In this document: positions 45,138-57,779 of the stretch, piece by piece
Layout: every line of letters begins with the position of its first letter
Position numbering within the stretch: position 1 is the first letter of the stretch
DNA from: Welwitschia mirabilis
Taxonomy: Eukaryota > Gnetophyta > Gnetopsida > Welwitschiales
Assembly: GCA_051453625.1 (NCBI GenBank)
Contig: JBOZIK010000001.1
Location: forward strand, 231,117,607-231,180,844
Direction: 5' to 3'
DNA: 63,238 bases
Position numbers and translations under genes: made by a program
The notes under the pieces: generated by a model
Databases searched by the model: none
Told to the model about the DNA's origin: nothing
Seen by the model: the letters and a program-made list of their open reading frames with translations, nothing else

Positions 45138-46405
45138 TTGTGATAACATTTGATAAGACTTGTACCTATCATTAATACATGATAATTTAAAATATCGTCC
45201 TAGGGATACAAATCTCATATGATCAAATCCAACTTTTACCAAAAATACTAAAAATTTAATTTGTTATATAGTTTCAATATCATTCTTCCTTAAAGATAGA
45301 ATATAAAGGCTATTAGTAAAACAAGCATAAAAGCAAAGAGTTGTAGAGGATGAAATGATATTAGAGATCTAGAAATGAGACATAGAATTTAAACTAAAAT
45401 GATAACTTCATAGAAAAACATAAGTACATCAAATGAAAACATGTAGTTTTACTTCCAACTCATTCACAATGATATAATTCATTATGATCGTGAGTATTTC
45501 ATGAGTTCAAGCTTGAGCACAATGGTCTAATTTCATCCATCATAGGTTTGAGGGTGATATAATCAAGCCATCTAGCCTTCACAGTAAGAATCAAATAAGC
45601 ATCAAAAGTAGGGGTCCCCCAAGATCCATTAAATAAACATTCAAAATATGCAAGCTAGAATGTAAAGGAAAATTACCAAATTAGATCTTAAAGTAAAAGA
45701 ATGACTTCATTAATCCTAAGTATAACATTCACAACATAGTATCAAAGTAATACATCAAGAACATGTAGTACTTTATTATCAGAATAAGTAAAACATACAA
45801 TCTAGAAATGTACTTATGCTAAATTAAGAAACATCATGCTATCTCGGTAGATATCCCATTCTTGTGAGAGGATTAGAAAGAACTCATGATTAAATATTCA
45901 ATCTGACTAAAATATCACAATAAAAGGTCTCTTTTAGATGAAGTGAAAAAGTGTATTTATATGCTTAAATTATGGTTTTCAAGGCCTAATGAGGTCATTG
46001 TAAAAAATGCCCAAAATATATTAAATAATGCTTCAGTCATGGAATCGAATTAAGGGGTCATTCTTAGAAAATATTATCGTACACTTGTATTTTTAGAAAT
46101 GATGAAAATAAATTACATGCATTAAAAGGACTCAAGAATGTAAGAATGGTACACTAAGAAACTAGCATTTTGGGATTAGAACTAGCACCATTGCTAGTTA
46201 TGCTTAGCACAAATCCATTTTCTACCATGATGCACCTAATGTTTCATTTCTCTTGTAAAACAATAGTGTTTAGAGATATTAGTAGTAAAATAAGACATTC
46301 ATGGCCTTAAGTAAGAGATATGCATAAAGACATCATAATGTTTAATTAAACTTACTAATAATGCCTTGATTCCTTGATATTGATGTTAATTTTTGAGGAT
46401 TATCA
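45138..46405 (-). repeat. 5' LTR of element G (1.27 kb)
   Basis: Minus strand from TGATAATCCTC (46,405) to ..TTATCACAAACA (about 45,138), followed by the PBS. The first 90 bp match the truncated copy at 37,640-37,729. Contains a TATA box at 45,954-45,961. Confidence 0.75.
45954..45961 (-). promoter_or_regulatory. TATA box in the 5' LTR of element G
   Basis: Minus strand TATAAATA, a full match to the plant TATA consensus, about 450 bp from the LTR start and followed by 'cactttttcacttc'. A plausible former promoter of the element. Confidence 0.5.
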
Positions 46406-46786
46406 TTCATGATAAAAATTTATCTTAAAGTCATAAAGCTCCAACTTTAGGTAAAACTAGTTTATAAGAGACTTGATAATGTACAAGCCCTCTAATTTTG
46501 TACATAATGTAGTGATAGAGTCCTCCTTTATTACATTGAATGTAACCTAATATATAAGGCTCAAATGGATGGTAGTTTATGCTCTTATATACAAATCCTT
46601 CCATTTTTTATTTGTCATTCTTGAAGACCTCTTAGTTATCCAAAGTGCTAACTTTTGCAATTCTTCTTGAATACGCAAATCCTTAACCTTGATCTACCAC
46701 AACCCAAAGGTGTTTTTGTAGTTGAAATTCTCTATATTAAACTTTTCATTTAAAATATTTATGATTATTCTTTCAACATCATACAT
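46406..46786 (-). pseudogene. gag: Ty1/copia gag, N-terminal part, interrupted by element G
   Basis: Minus strand, start ATG 46,786-46,784, about 10 bp after a PBS. Readable pieces: 'NEKFNIENFNYKNTFGLW' followed by a stop and 'IKVKDLRIQEELQKLALW', then 'CTKLEGLYIIKSLIN' and 'FYLKLELYDFKINFYHE'. These are the hallmarks of the copia gag N-terminus: F.G.N.F..W...M, then W..L...Y...S, and L...L. The homology stops at 46,406, exactly where the LTR of element G begins, so G inserted within gag. The remaining copia sequence was not found. Confidence 0.85.
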
Positions 46787-46795
46787 AGCAACCTT

Positions 46796-46807
46796 GCTCT
46801 AATACCA
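46796..46807 (-). other. Initiator-Met PBS of the copia element
   Basis: Minus strand TGGTATTAGAGC, one mismatch from the standard plant copia PBS, preceded by '..ccttataac' (LTR end) and followed by a leader of only about 10 bp before the gag ATG. Confidence 0.8.
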
Positions 46808-46945
46808 GTTATAAGGCCCATCATCATTACATAAAAAGTAATAACTTAGGTGAAANNNNNNNNNNAAATTAGAGCCTTTTATATTTACTTACTCATTGGA
46901 CTAAGCATGGGGAGTGAATATGCATTAATCTTCCACTCGATCCAC
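46808..46945 (-). repeat. Possible short LTR of the copia element
   Basis: Upstream of the PBS. A candidate PPT, GAGTGGAAGATT (minus strand, about 46,935-46,946), is followed by 'aatgcatattcactccccat'. This would give an LTR of only about 135 bp. The 10-N gap 46,856-46,865 lies inside. Uncertain. Confidence 0.3.
46856..46865. other. Short assembly gap (10 N)
   Basis: Ten N near the copia LTR. Confidence 0.98.
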
Positions 46946-49900
46946 ATGCCAAGTATTCATATGAGCTAGGAAGCTATTGAGGAGATTTAAATCCAAAACC
47001 AAACAAATACCATAACTTTAATATTAATTATTGGACTCATTAACATTACAAAAAAAGCCAACTTAATTGGAATTTAGAATCCTTTTCATTTACCCACTTA
47101 AGTGGAAAAGCCAACTATAGAATAAAAGCCTCTAAAATTAGTGTTATACATATCACTAGGAAGGTAAGTATATAAGAATAAATAGTGGATTTAAAGGATG
47201 GTTTGGAATCTAGGGTATAGTGATTTTATGAATGCTTTAAAACCCCCAATTGCTATGGTTGTTTATAGGGGAATAAGCCAAATATGACAAAGTTTTTTAC
47301 TTAATGGATTATCTAGTAGAATGTATGAAAGTGGTTTAGTGATAATCAAGTAAGCATTATAAGTGGCAATTCTCTCATGTCCTTCAATAGTAGGATTCCT
47401 TTCCCACTATGCTTGGAATTTAACATTGAAGGGTTGGAATTGAAAAGAGGCTTAAGGAATTTCTGTTTCTAGAGGAGATGTTGGTGTTCTTGCATTTAGA
47501 AAAACAACAGGCATAAGTAGTAAATATGAAAGAAGTGGAAAGAAGAATTAAGGAGTTAATGTTGGATGTCACATTAAAAAAATTCTAAAGGAAGAAAGTG
47601 ACACAATGAATCTGATCATTAAAAGAGCTAATACATCTTAGAAACTATTGGCCATCATTGCTTCACATTATAAAGAAGTTGAAAAGGACCATCCTCGACA
47701 AGCAAACAAGGAAAATGCAACTACACATTTAGGACTTTCCATTGACTTAAAAAGAAGCATGATTAATTATCTATCATGTCAATTAGCTATGAGTTCCACC
47801 TAAGTAGAAATAAGTCTATGTAGGAATCAAAGAGAATAAATGTCTCATATTGCAAATGCATGCTATGTGTGAATGTATTATGGTGGTATGAAAGGCATGA
47901 GAGTCATGGAACCCAAGATTGATTTCTAATATTCAACTCTAAAATGGTAGAATCTTTAAAAAAAGCTAGAAATAAGAAAAAGATAACTATATAGACTATG
48001 CTAATGAGACATTACAATGCTTCTTATAGAGATCTATTGATTGAAATTTATTAAATGTGATGAAAAGAAATGGATTTAGTAGGTTATGAGAAGTAATCTC
48101 TAGAAGAAACTATGTGATAATAAATAAAAATTAAATGGTGTTTTCATGGATGATGATTATGATATTTTCCTTCTTTATGATATAACAACCAAAAGTTATT
48201 AGATATGAATAGTTAAAGACATCACAACCAACCATACTTTTGGGTAACAAACTTAAACATGCAAATAGATGGCTATAATGAAATGAAGAATTAAAATTAT
48301 TAATAAATATGTGATTCAAAGCTTGCATTTAATAAGAAACAAAATGCATTAATGTGTAAACTCTAAAGGTTTTCACTTACTACAAATAATGATTAGAGGC
48401 TAACCATGTGACAAAGTGCAATAGTAGAATTATGAAACATAAATAATATAAGTGGAATAAGACCATGGGTGATTGATTGAAAAGATGAAGATGATATTAC
48501 AAATAATCAATCATATTAATAAGATTTTTTTTAAAAAATAAAATTATACTTAACACTTAATAACCAAAGGAATATGATAAGATAAGCAATGCCTAGTCAC
48601 AAAACTAAAGTAAATTTGTTTATTACCCTTGACAATTAAAGTGACATCATAAATATTTTGTAAGTTCTTGAATACTTGTCCAATTAAGAAAGAAATCACC
48701 CTATAAAGATACAAATAGAAATACTAAAGGATCCTTGAAAAACATGATAGGTTAATATTATAGCAAATAACATAAAACTTGGATCATAAATACATACCAA
48801 AAATAGGTAACACATCATGATTAGTCTATAGATTTACTTCATAATTTATCATAATCATTCTTTTCAGTTATAACATCCCTTCAAAATGAAGTATCCTTAT
48901 TATATTACAAAATAGTTTATGTGGTACCATTTTTCTTGCACTCCGAGACAAATGCTTTAAACCTAAATAGGACATGAAATGAGTTGTAATAATATTAAAT
49001 TTTTCAAATTAATAGAGGTATTATCTATTCATTTCGTCTTTCATTCAGTTAGGATTATTGCTTTTATAAGAGATTAATTTCAAAAATGAATTAAATACTT
49101 ATAAAATTTATACATGCTATGAATGGTTTAAATACTAAAAATAAATACCTATGATAAGGAAAGGTAGAAATGTTTATCACATTCTGCACATCCATGAGAG
49201 AATATATTACATATTATAACTATGTTTTGAATAAGCCCTATGAATAACCACAACATTAGGTGTTAATAAATGAACGATAAAGACAAGAGTAGACACATGG
49301 TAAGTAGGCATTGCATGCTACAATATTTGAAGAGAAAGAGGATTTTCATTGTACACAATAATTCTAATGAAAAACATAAATTCCTAATAACATAAATAAT
49401 AAGCAGTTCATTTAGAATCTCAATAAAAATAATACTAACCATTAAAATAATATTGAAAACATAGTATATTGTATGCACATGGGATCTATGTAGTAAAAAA
49501 TTTACATAAAGTGAAGCTTATGTTTACTTTTTTAATTACCATTTAAATAAGAGACTAAACCTTGGATCTTTACACATGTAGAAGTATTTCCTTTAAAATA
49601 TAATTAATTTCATATGTATAAATAATATATTTACCTTATCATTATAGTGCCTATAGCCTATAAGATATATTGTTTAAATGCATTATAAATATAGTTGATG
49701 CTTTAGATATGAATTTATAGTAATCTATAATATCTAGTAGATTTTCTTTTATAATACCTAAATAATATTTAATTTGAAAAAGCATGTTATTTGTTCTTCA
49801 TTAAAAAATACTCTTGTTTCACTTGTTATAGACATTTAAGGCAAATATAGCGATACAAATTAGTGTTTAGAATCTCTCAAAGAATTACTTTTAGCATGAA

Positions 49901-52900
49901 TTTTGTGAAAAATGGTTTTAGTAAGACATGAGATAAACATATGTATTTAATCATAAAATTCAATATAAGTGCAATATTTTGTATGTATTCCTCTAAACAA
50001 TAAAATTAAATGCTCTATGTAATGGCCTTTACAATGAAATTACAACCCTATTTTTTATCTATTATGGCATATATGCATGTTTCTTATATTACTTTTTATT
50101 TTGTTAAGTTAAAGCCCTATTTTCTATAATGGTTATGACATGTATGCATGTTTCTTCTTCTCTATAACATATGAATTATATTTCACTCTTGTTATAGATA
50201 TAATAACACTTAATGTCTTTTATGTATAAGAAAAGACTCTAATCATGCTGTAATCATTATGAAAAGAAAATATGCCAATGTTCTCTTTGATCTTATGTTT
50301 TCTTTCTTGTTTGTAATCTGAAGATATTATTATTAGAATAGTGGGTTATTATGAAGAGGGAATTTTCCATAGATATTGTATCATATTTACGTAAAAATGC
50401 TTTTATAATAGGGTTCAGATAAGCTAATATCCTTTATAATAAAAGAAAAAGACAATAAGTTACTATTCTCTTGGATGATATTATATAAGTCATAGTGTTT
50501 CTGATAATGGAAGATAGATTATTAATGAGGACAAAAAAAACATATTATTGTCATTTGTAATCTATAAGAATGTTTAATTTTGGCATGCTAAGGGAACTTG
50601 ATAAATTTAAATTTCTTGATGAATAGATTATATCTAGATAAAATAGTAGAATCTTGTTCATGTGCATAATTCGAAAATCATAATGAGTAGGAATTTATTA
50701 ACCTTATATAATTACTATATAATGAGGATATTCCTCTTGAATTTTGTCTTCTAAGAACCATCTTCTAAAAGATGCTAGAGTAACTAAGTGAGTTATACAT
50801 TAAGCCAAAATTGATTACTTTGGATTGCTTAGTGTTAATTGGTAAGCTGTTGTATTAAAAAAGAATTCAAGAATATGATCTCCTACTCTAGTAGATTAGA
50901 GTTGAAGCCAATGTCTAAGGCTAATAACATGAACAAGTTAACAAATGGATTTATGACTAGAAATTCCAAAAGAAATAAGATTTTATAACTATTTTTGCAA
51001 TGATTGATGTAGAAGATCCCTTAGATCTAGGTGATAATTCCTCAAAAGAGGATAAAGTTAAGCTTCAAAATGATCTTTGTAATGTATCAAAAGATAATGT
51101 AATTTATTAGAGGTTGCCAATATAGGCTTTGGTTGGATTTATTAAGTATAAAAATAAGATACTCAAAAAATAAAGTTACAATTAGAAGTTTGGGCATTAA
51201 CAAAAAAAGTATCTACCTTATGAGGTTAAGTGAAAGAAATGAGTAAGATATTGTTAGATTGGTTATGTATTACTTTTGGTAATGCTTGTCATAGTTGCAA
51301 GGATATGATTTTTTGTTTATGTTTTATATTTATGTAAATGATAAATTTGTACTTTAATCTTTATGCTTTAAGAAATAAGAAGGGATAGCAAATATGTGAA
51401 TGGACAAATTAATCTAAATAAAGTATGAATGAAAGTTAATATTATACCTTATGCAATTTATCTAATTAAATCTTATTTGATGATTATTTACATGAGTGAT
51501 CACATTTAGGCTTTTATATCACAAGGAACGTAACTAACAATTGTTAGGATAACTTAATTAAGTATGCATGTGTTTATTTGAGGATAAAAACTATAAAATT
51601 AAATTCCTTACATGTGATCTATCAATGGAGATTAATGTAATGAAAGGAAGTTGTAGACATGTAAAATTTCATCTCAATGGTTACCATTTAGATAATGATG
51701 ATTTAATGTAAACTAGCTTTTGAAGAATGAGATGTTGCCAAGTAAATGTTAAAATTTGAAAGCTTTTAATCCCTATAACATTTCAACTATATAAGAAATT
51801 AGATGTAATTTTCATAACATTAAAAATACAAGGAAGCACAATCAAGAATCGTAATTTTTATACTTCAATCATGATAGGTTGGTTATAAGCCAAAAATAAA
51901 CATTAGTTTTAGGAGAATTGTACAAATTAGTTTTATGAAATACTCATCACAAATTTTCAATAATGGATTGTATAAGACTTTGAATTCATTTGTTTACAAT
52001 TGATAATAAATAATAATGATTAGTACATTTTGCATAAAGAATACATATGTATTTGAATTATGTAATTAGAAATATCATTTAAAATATATGTTGAAATGTT
52101 TCTTCATGGATAGTATGAAGACCAAAAAAATGAAATTCATTAGAAATATTGAAAATAATGCTATAGAAAAATGCTAGGAGGACTTACTCTTTAAAGACCA
52201 TTTATTAAGGAGAATAAAGCTAGATTTCACATTACTCTAAGATGTAACTTTGTAAATGACAAATAGTCTTAAAAAAGCATACTATATTCATCTAAGATTA
52301 ACATGATTATTTATTTGGTTTTTAATCTTATCGTGGAGAGGATTCATTTCTAATAGTCACATTTACTATCATTCCAAAAAATAGAACATACATTTTAGAA
52401 CACCACTATTACTAAGGGAGATTATGAAATCAACTTAAAAATGTAAGACATAGCATATTATAATAAAGATGTACATCTTACAAGACTGTAATGATATTGA
52501 TAAGGTTTTCATATCACAATTTTAAACAAATTGATTATTCATGTTAATAATAAATAGAAACAACAAAATTTGATTAAAGAAACATTTTTTATACATAAAG
52601 TTTTCAACCAAATAAAGTAGCATAAACTCTAGAAATAAATGTTATAATGGTTTACTATGTTATGAAAGGAGAATAAAGCACAAGTAATAATATGAAAAGA
52701 AGGTTTTATTAACACATAACAAGAAAGCCTCATCACATCATATGTAGTAAGACTAGCCATATTTAACCTTCTATGTCACTTCTACTTCTTTTTTCTTAAT
52801 TTCTTTCTTATTTAACCTAAGAATAGATGTGTGAGTAAAAAATAATTTATCATATTAGTGTTGTTATATTTCTAAAACCTAGAGACATTATCATTTACTT

Positions 52901-54390
52901 TATGTTTCAATGAAAGAGTCTGAAAAATCCCACTTTAACTTCTTTTCCAAATAAAGCTCATATTCATAAACTACTTTTTATTTCTCTGTGGCTGCCATGA
53001 ATTAACATTTTGTGTGATTTTATGCATAACATCAACACAATTTTGACTTTCTTCATCTACACTTATAATGTTATTACACTTCATTTGAATGTTACAAGAT
53101 TGACGTGAAAATGTATTAGGAAGATCTTGTTCAAACATAATGAAAAAAAGTATGCTATAATTTATATTTTTCTTCCCTATACCACTAATCATGACATTCT
53201 TTGTATACTTTAAAGGCATCAACTATTATTCTACATGTTTTCCCCATTAAGTTGAAGAGGTATATGCCTTAAAAAAGTGTTAACACCATCACATTTATAC
53301 AAATGAAGTTGATAATGGATCAAAAAGTTAATGTATATAAAATATTAATACTATCACATGTCTTCATCATTTTTAAGTTAATTGTAGTGTTTTGAAGATA
53401 TAATTTAAGCTAAGATGCCAACAAAAATGATAACTTAACAAATAGAGTTAATAGGCATAAAAATACAATATTCCATAAAGGGGAAAAAGGCATACCAAAA
53501 ACACTATTTTATCTACTAGTATTTAATGTATTAAAAAGATTTTTACCTTTTAAACAAATGTTATGTACTTCTATATGTATGAAGACATCAATATCTTCTA
53601 AGTACATGCATGTGATATGCTAATGTATCTTTGATTGAATTTTATAAATTATGAAAATTTGTTTGGATATAGTTACATGAATAATGTAATGATCCTTGAT
53701 AATCATATAATATGTATAATTCATTAATAGAATGGTAGTTAAAACTAGATATTCTTAAAAAACATATTCAATATAAATTAATAACACATGAAAGTGTTTA
53801 TTACTTAAAAGCATTTAATGTAAGTTAATAATTTATTAATAAATATTGTATTTAGAACCAAATATTTTTATAAGTTACTAAGATAACAATTTGAAAATAA
53901 ATAATTACATGAATAAACTTTAATTTTTAACCAAATGTAATAAAAAATTTCTTAAATCTATAAATATGAGATACCATTTCAATTACATATAGTTAGAAAT
54001 ACATTATAAACGCCAAAATGAAATATTAATGAATACTAAATTTGTAGTAAACATTATGCCTTTCAAAAATATAATAGTATGTTGGAAAAGGAATTTTGTA
54101 AATCAATTGTATAGCATAAAATTTTAATCTACTTATTTCAACTAAACAACACAATTACAATAATTATGATGGTAACAAATTAAAAATAAAATAATTCATG
54201 ACCAATATGCATGATGTATCCTTATGCACTTGTCATGCAAAAGTAGTATAACATGATTCAGACAATGTATATTATATTATTTTACCATATTACAATTATT
54301 TTTATATTTTTATGAACTTATTCAATTAGATTATCACTTCTTTACATTGTTTAATTCTTCAATGGTGTGTATGAAAATGTTAACATGAGC
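46946..54390. other. 7.4 kb of unassigned AT-rich sequence
   Basis: No retroelement, transposase or host-protein motif was recognised on either strand. Small points: two similar ~45-bp segments at 50,046 and 50,118 ('ccctatttt..' to 'atgcatgtttctt'); a plus-strand run 'MIDVEDPLDLGDNSSKEDKV' at 51,001; and an 83-residue minus frame at 53,222-52,971. Most short frames are hydrophobic products of AT-rich DNA. Probably very old element debris or intergenic DNA. Confidence 0.5.
52971..53222 (-). other. Unidentified 83-residue open frame
   Basis: Starts MMPLKYTKNVMISGIGKK and includes 'FSRQSCNIQMKCNN' and 'VDEESQNCVDVMHKITQNVN'. Composition (three Cys, mixed charge, few hydrophobic runs) is more protein-like than the chance frames around it. 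No family recognised and no neighbour in the same direction supports it. May be a fragment of a transposon protein or chance. Confidence 0.25.
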
Positions 54391-54397
54391 TTCTTAA

Positions 54398-54412
54398 CAA
54401 TTTCCTCCACTT
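54398..54412 (-). other. Candidate PPT and 3' LTR start of element E
   Basis: Minus strand AAGTGGAGGAAATTG followed by TGTTAAGAAGCTCATG, a typical PPT-LTR arrangement. A competing candidate lies at 54,546-54,557 (GGGGGAATTGGA followed by TGTAATGTTTTT). I cannot decide without a second LTR. Confidence 0.4.
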
Positions 54413-54799
54413 AGAGCATGGTTCAAAGTTACCATCAAAGCCTATGTTAATAATTGTCAAGCCTGACATTGAAATGGTTTTACACTTCCTTCATCTCCTT
54501 TAAATAACATATTTGTAAGTTGAAGAATACATTAAAAACATTACATCCAATTCCCCCATAACATGAATTCAAATCACATTAGTTAATATATGATTTTGAA
54601 ATACTTGACTAACTATCCATAATATTCTCTATGTTCTTGGATAATATGATTTAAAGATCATCTTTCTTTTTAAAATATCTTTCGCTATCATTAAAGTAAC
54701 TCCTATGCAATGCAAATATTACATCAATTAGTAAGTTATTATTGTGATTTCTTTATAATTTTGCATAGACTAACCTTTTGGAACTTAAGCTTGTTATAA

Positions 54800-55735
54800 C
54801 TTCTTATGAGAAATATTTCCTTTTGTGGGTATGTCATCATTATGTCACTCTTCTCAAAATTTATAGATCTTTAGTGTTTGTCCACCACATCCTTAGCCTT
54901 AAAGTTTAATTATCTTAAAGTCTACTACATATACTCATAGGACTCTATAATTCTCTTTGCATAATCATGTGCTTGTGTAGAAGGTTTTAAAATATCATGA
55001 AACATATTAGACATCCTCAAGTGATATTTGTATACCATCTCAAATGGTAATTTTCCTATAAACTTGTTCATTTTATTATTGTACTAAAGTTATTCATGTA
55101 GTAAATAATTACTTTGCTTATTTGACTTACCTTCATAAAGTCATCTTTAAAACATCCTAATATTATGATTTACCACTTTTATCTAGGATGATGTGCTAAA
55201 AAATACTACAACTTAATGTTCATCATGCATCGCGAACTCCTTCAAAAATAAGAAAAAAACTTAACATCTCTATCTAAAACTATTATTTTATACAATCTCT
55301 TTGAAGAATAATATAGTAATGTGAAAAGTATCATTAATTTTGGTATAAGGATTAAAGTGTGTTACCTCATTAAATCTATTAGAACCACCATAATGGAATC
55401 ATAACCTTTTTTCGAATGGGTATACTCAACATAGAATCTACACTTAGGTCTTTTTATGACTTCATTAGAACTAATAATGGCATGTATAATCTTACATGTA
55501 TTAATCCTCCCTTTACCCTTTGACATACATAGAAACTTTACACTAACCATTGGATATTCCAATATGTGTTTGACTTATGGTATAACCTCTTCAATAGTTT
55601 ATAGGTATCCATAATGTCTAGCCATGTTTTACTAATATTTTTGTTTAAGATGTTCCCCCTTGTAAATCATCTAGAAATGCATAACCTATTGTCGTTATAA
55701 AGAAAATCATCTTGAATATGAAAGTCCTTATAATC
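54800..55735 (-). pseudogene. Integrase (INT) of element E
   Basis: Minus strand. N-terminal part: 'KDFHIQDDFLYNDNRLCISR' (about 55,675-55,733), matching the segment before the zinc finger in Reina/CRM-type chromoviruses. Then the open frame 55,562-55,362 with 'GKGRINTCKIIHAIISSNE' and 'SKKGYDSIMVVLIDL', and 'VLDRDVKFFSYF' (second catalytic Asp at 55,272-55,274). 'HHPR' followed by a stop marks the third catalytic region, where Glu is not preserved. The first Asp is lost too. Inactive. Its N-terminus follows an RT fragment with no RNase H in between. Confidence 0.85.
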
Positions 55736-55779
55736 ATACCCTTCCAAAGGATTCTTTACTTTTTCTTAGATACCCTTGA

Positions 55780-56220
55780 AGTCTATCTTACTAAGAACAG
55801 ATTCACCCATTACGTAATTCAAAATATCATCCATTTAAGATATTCAAACATAATATCTCATGGTTATCTTATAGATGATTCTTGGATAAATACACATGCA
55901 TAATTTCCTATTGTCATTCTTTTTAGTTAGAGAAAAACATGATAATAAACTTATCTAATTAAATCCTTGTTTATAAAAACATGTATTTATATGATTATTT
56001 ATTTCTTTTTCATCTAGTACCATTTTATATGATGCTTTATTTATGAGTAAAGCACTTTGAACTAGATCTATCTGATGGCTTATGCTCTTAATAAATATTA
56101 AAACAAAAGATAAATCATTAAATAAAATAGGAAAAAAACATATTGAAGATCCCAATCCATATTTTAACTCCCCTAAGAACTCCTTTAATGTTTGATCTAA
56201 AAACACCTTTAATACCACTA
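55780..56220 (-). pseudogene. N-terminal RT fragment of element E
   Basis: Minus strand. 'LINKASYKMVLDEKEINNHI' followed by 'NTCFYKQGFN' (about 55,955-56,060) matches the segment just before the RT fingers (xxPYRMxxxExxELxxQlxxLLxxGFI). Then 'SCFSLTKKNDNRKLCMCIQE' (about 55,880-55,935) corresponds to the KKDGxxRMC block, and 'VLSKIDFKGI' (about 55,775-55,802) to SKIDLxxGY. After that the RT core, YxDD box and RNase H are missing and integrase follows within about 45 bp. A stop lies right after GFN. Confidence 0.8.
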
Positions 56221-56999
56221 CTATGCCATATGTTTTTCTCTTTTATTTAATGTATCACCTCCTTTCTTTCCAAGAATTATATACTTGTATTATGTTCTAT
56301 AGCCTATTATAAATTCATAAAATCTCAAATCTCTTTTTATTTTAATTAGTTATAAGACAAGTATTTATCCCTTTATTATGCATGCACTTGATATCATATT
56401 TCATGGTTTACCTAATAGTCAATGATAAGTTTATAGAAGAATGAAATCACAATAAACTTAATTATGAAATTACTAATTTTTAAGTTGATTAGAAATTATT
56501 ATACAAGTAAAACATGGAACATGTTCTATGATCAAGTTAGTTGGTATGATATTGAAAGCATCATGATATCTTGGTTTTTATACCATCTCATTAAAAAATA
56601 TATTATCAATGCTTCCATTATGAACTATAAATTTACATTTTTTTAACACTTGTATCAAGTTATGAAAAGTTGTCTCCATTAGTCCTGCTTCTTAACAATT
56701 TATTTATCTTTTATAAGAGTTATTATAGTAATCATGATTTATTATTCCTTATTAAAAATCTTCTCTTGTTATTTCTTCTTAAACTATTTACTTGTCTCAC
56801 AATGCTTAAAGATGATAGTTATGTGTACATCCTTTTTTCTTAATGAATACTCATAAAAAATTTATCCTAGCTTATGGAATTTGTAGTATATTTAAATAAA
56901 TTAATGCTTTTACCTATTCATCTCTAGATATCTCCTTTCTATTTAATGTTTCTTTATCCTTATTCAATAATTCCTAGTTTATCTTTTATTCTTACTAAT

Positions 57000-57720
57000 G
57001 ATCCTTTATTTATGGTTTCTTTCTTTTGAATATTCCTTTGTTGAAGGTATTCTTTCATGATATCTACCTTTATCTTTACAAGAACAACTACTTTACATCC
57101 TTTGTGATTCTAGATGTAATAGTGGAAGTGTTATCTTGAATAGAAAATATTAAAATACTAATATATTTGGTTACTCTTCTATGCCAAAATTAAAATGTAT
57201 TTCTTGGATGGTAATTGCATGAAACTCCTCTATGTACTATGTTATAGATTTTCCCTTATCGAAGTATTTGCATGTCATTATCATCTTTGTTTTTTTTTCC
57301 AAAGTAGTATGAACTTAGTTTAAAATCTATCCTTCATGTAGTTTCAAGAGGTTAAAATGCCTCTATTTTAATGACTCTTACAAACATGATTCTACTAGAT
57401 TTTTGCAATACCTTATAAGTACATTAAATAAATATTTACTTTTTTTCTTTATTTAGCAACATCCTCCATATTTAAGTACTACTCCATGCCTTGAATCTAG
57501 TCTTGAAGGTTATCTATGTTTGGGTTTTCTTCAAATAGTTTCATGCCTATTGAATCCTTCTATCCCATATTCATTAGGAATTTTAATAAGAAATCCTTCT
57601 CTTCCTTTATACTTAGGTCTTCATGTTTAAAATCTTTCTTAGGTTATTTGTCCATCATAAGGTGCTCTTCATCCTCCTTCTCATATGTCTTTGAAGCTAG
57701 CTTGTACTCTTGAATGTGTA
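57000..57720 (-). pseudogene. gag: gag relic of element E
   Basis: Minus strand. 'NPNIDNLQD', stop, 'IQGME', stop, 'YLNMEDVA' (about 57,425-57,520) fits the chromovirus gag pattern NPEEFLDWINEMExYFxxxxV. The preceding stretch is rich in Lys/Glu ('EKEDEEH', 'EEKDFLLKFL'), as in the acidic N-terminal extension. Downstream pieces such as 'YIEEFHAITIQEI' match the 'Y...F..L....' capsid segment. Trp and Gln codons are often stops. Medium confidence because only one strong motif is present. Confidence 0.6.
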
Positions 57721-57756
57721 GTTAACATCTAACTTTATTACTAATTACGCCATTAT

Positions 57757-57768
57757 TTTTTAGATACC
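57757..57768 (-). other. PBS-like site of element E
   Basis: Minus strand TGGTATCTAAAA: the first seven bases match the initiator-Met PBS and the remainder has decayed. 'ATGGCG' follows about 10 bp later. Confidence 0.35.
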
Positions 57769-57779
57769 ATTCATTGCTA

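Larger units (their letters stand above)
37629..46405 (-). mobile_element. Element G: Athila/Tat-like Ty3 element with gag and PR but no visible pol
   Basis: Minus strand: 5' LTR 46,405-45,138 (1.27 kb), decayed tRNA-Asp PBS 45,128-45,111, gag, PR, about 4.4 kb without RT/INT motifs (386-N gap inside), and the first ~90 bp of a 3' LTR (37,729-37,640) cut by element B. The 3' LTR piece matches 46,405-46,315 colinearly ('tcaaaaattaacat', 'tcaaggaatnaaggc', 'tttaattaa'). The lack of RT, RNase H and INT suggests a non-autonomous or internally deleted copy. G itself interrupts a copia gag at 46,405. Confidence 0.75.
54397..57770 (-). mobile_element. Element E: chromovirus relic with RT joined to INT
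   Basis: Minus strand, high to low: PBS-like site at about 57,757-57,768, gag relic 57,720-57,000, start of RT 56,220-55,780, integrase 55,735-54,800, then candidate PPTs at 54,546-54,557 and 54,398-54,412. The total of about 3.4 kb is far shorter than a full chromovirus because the RT core with its YxDD box and all of RNase H are absent. No chromodomain was readable. LTRs were not delimited. Confidence 0.75.
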
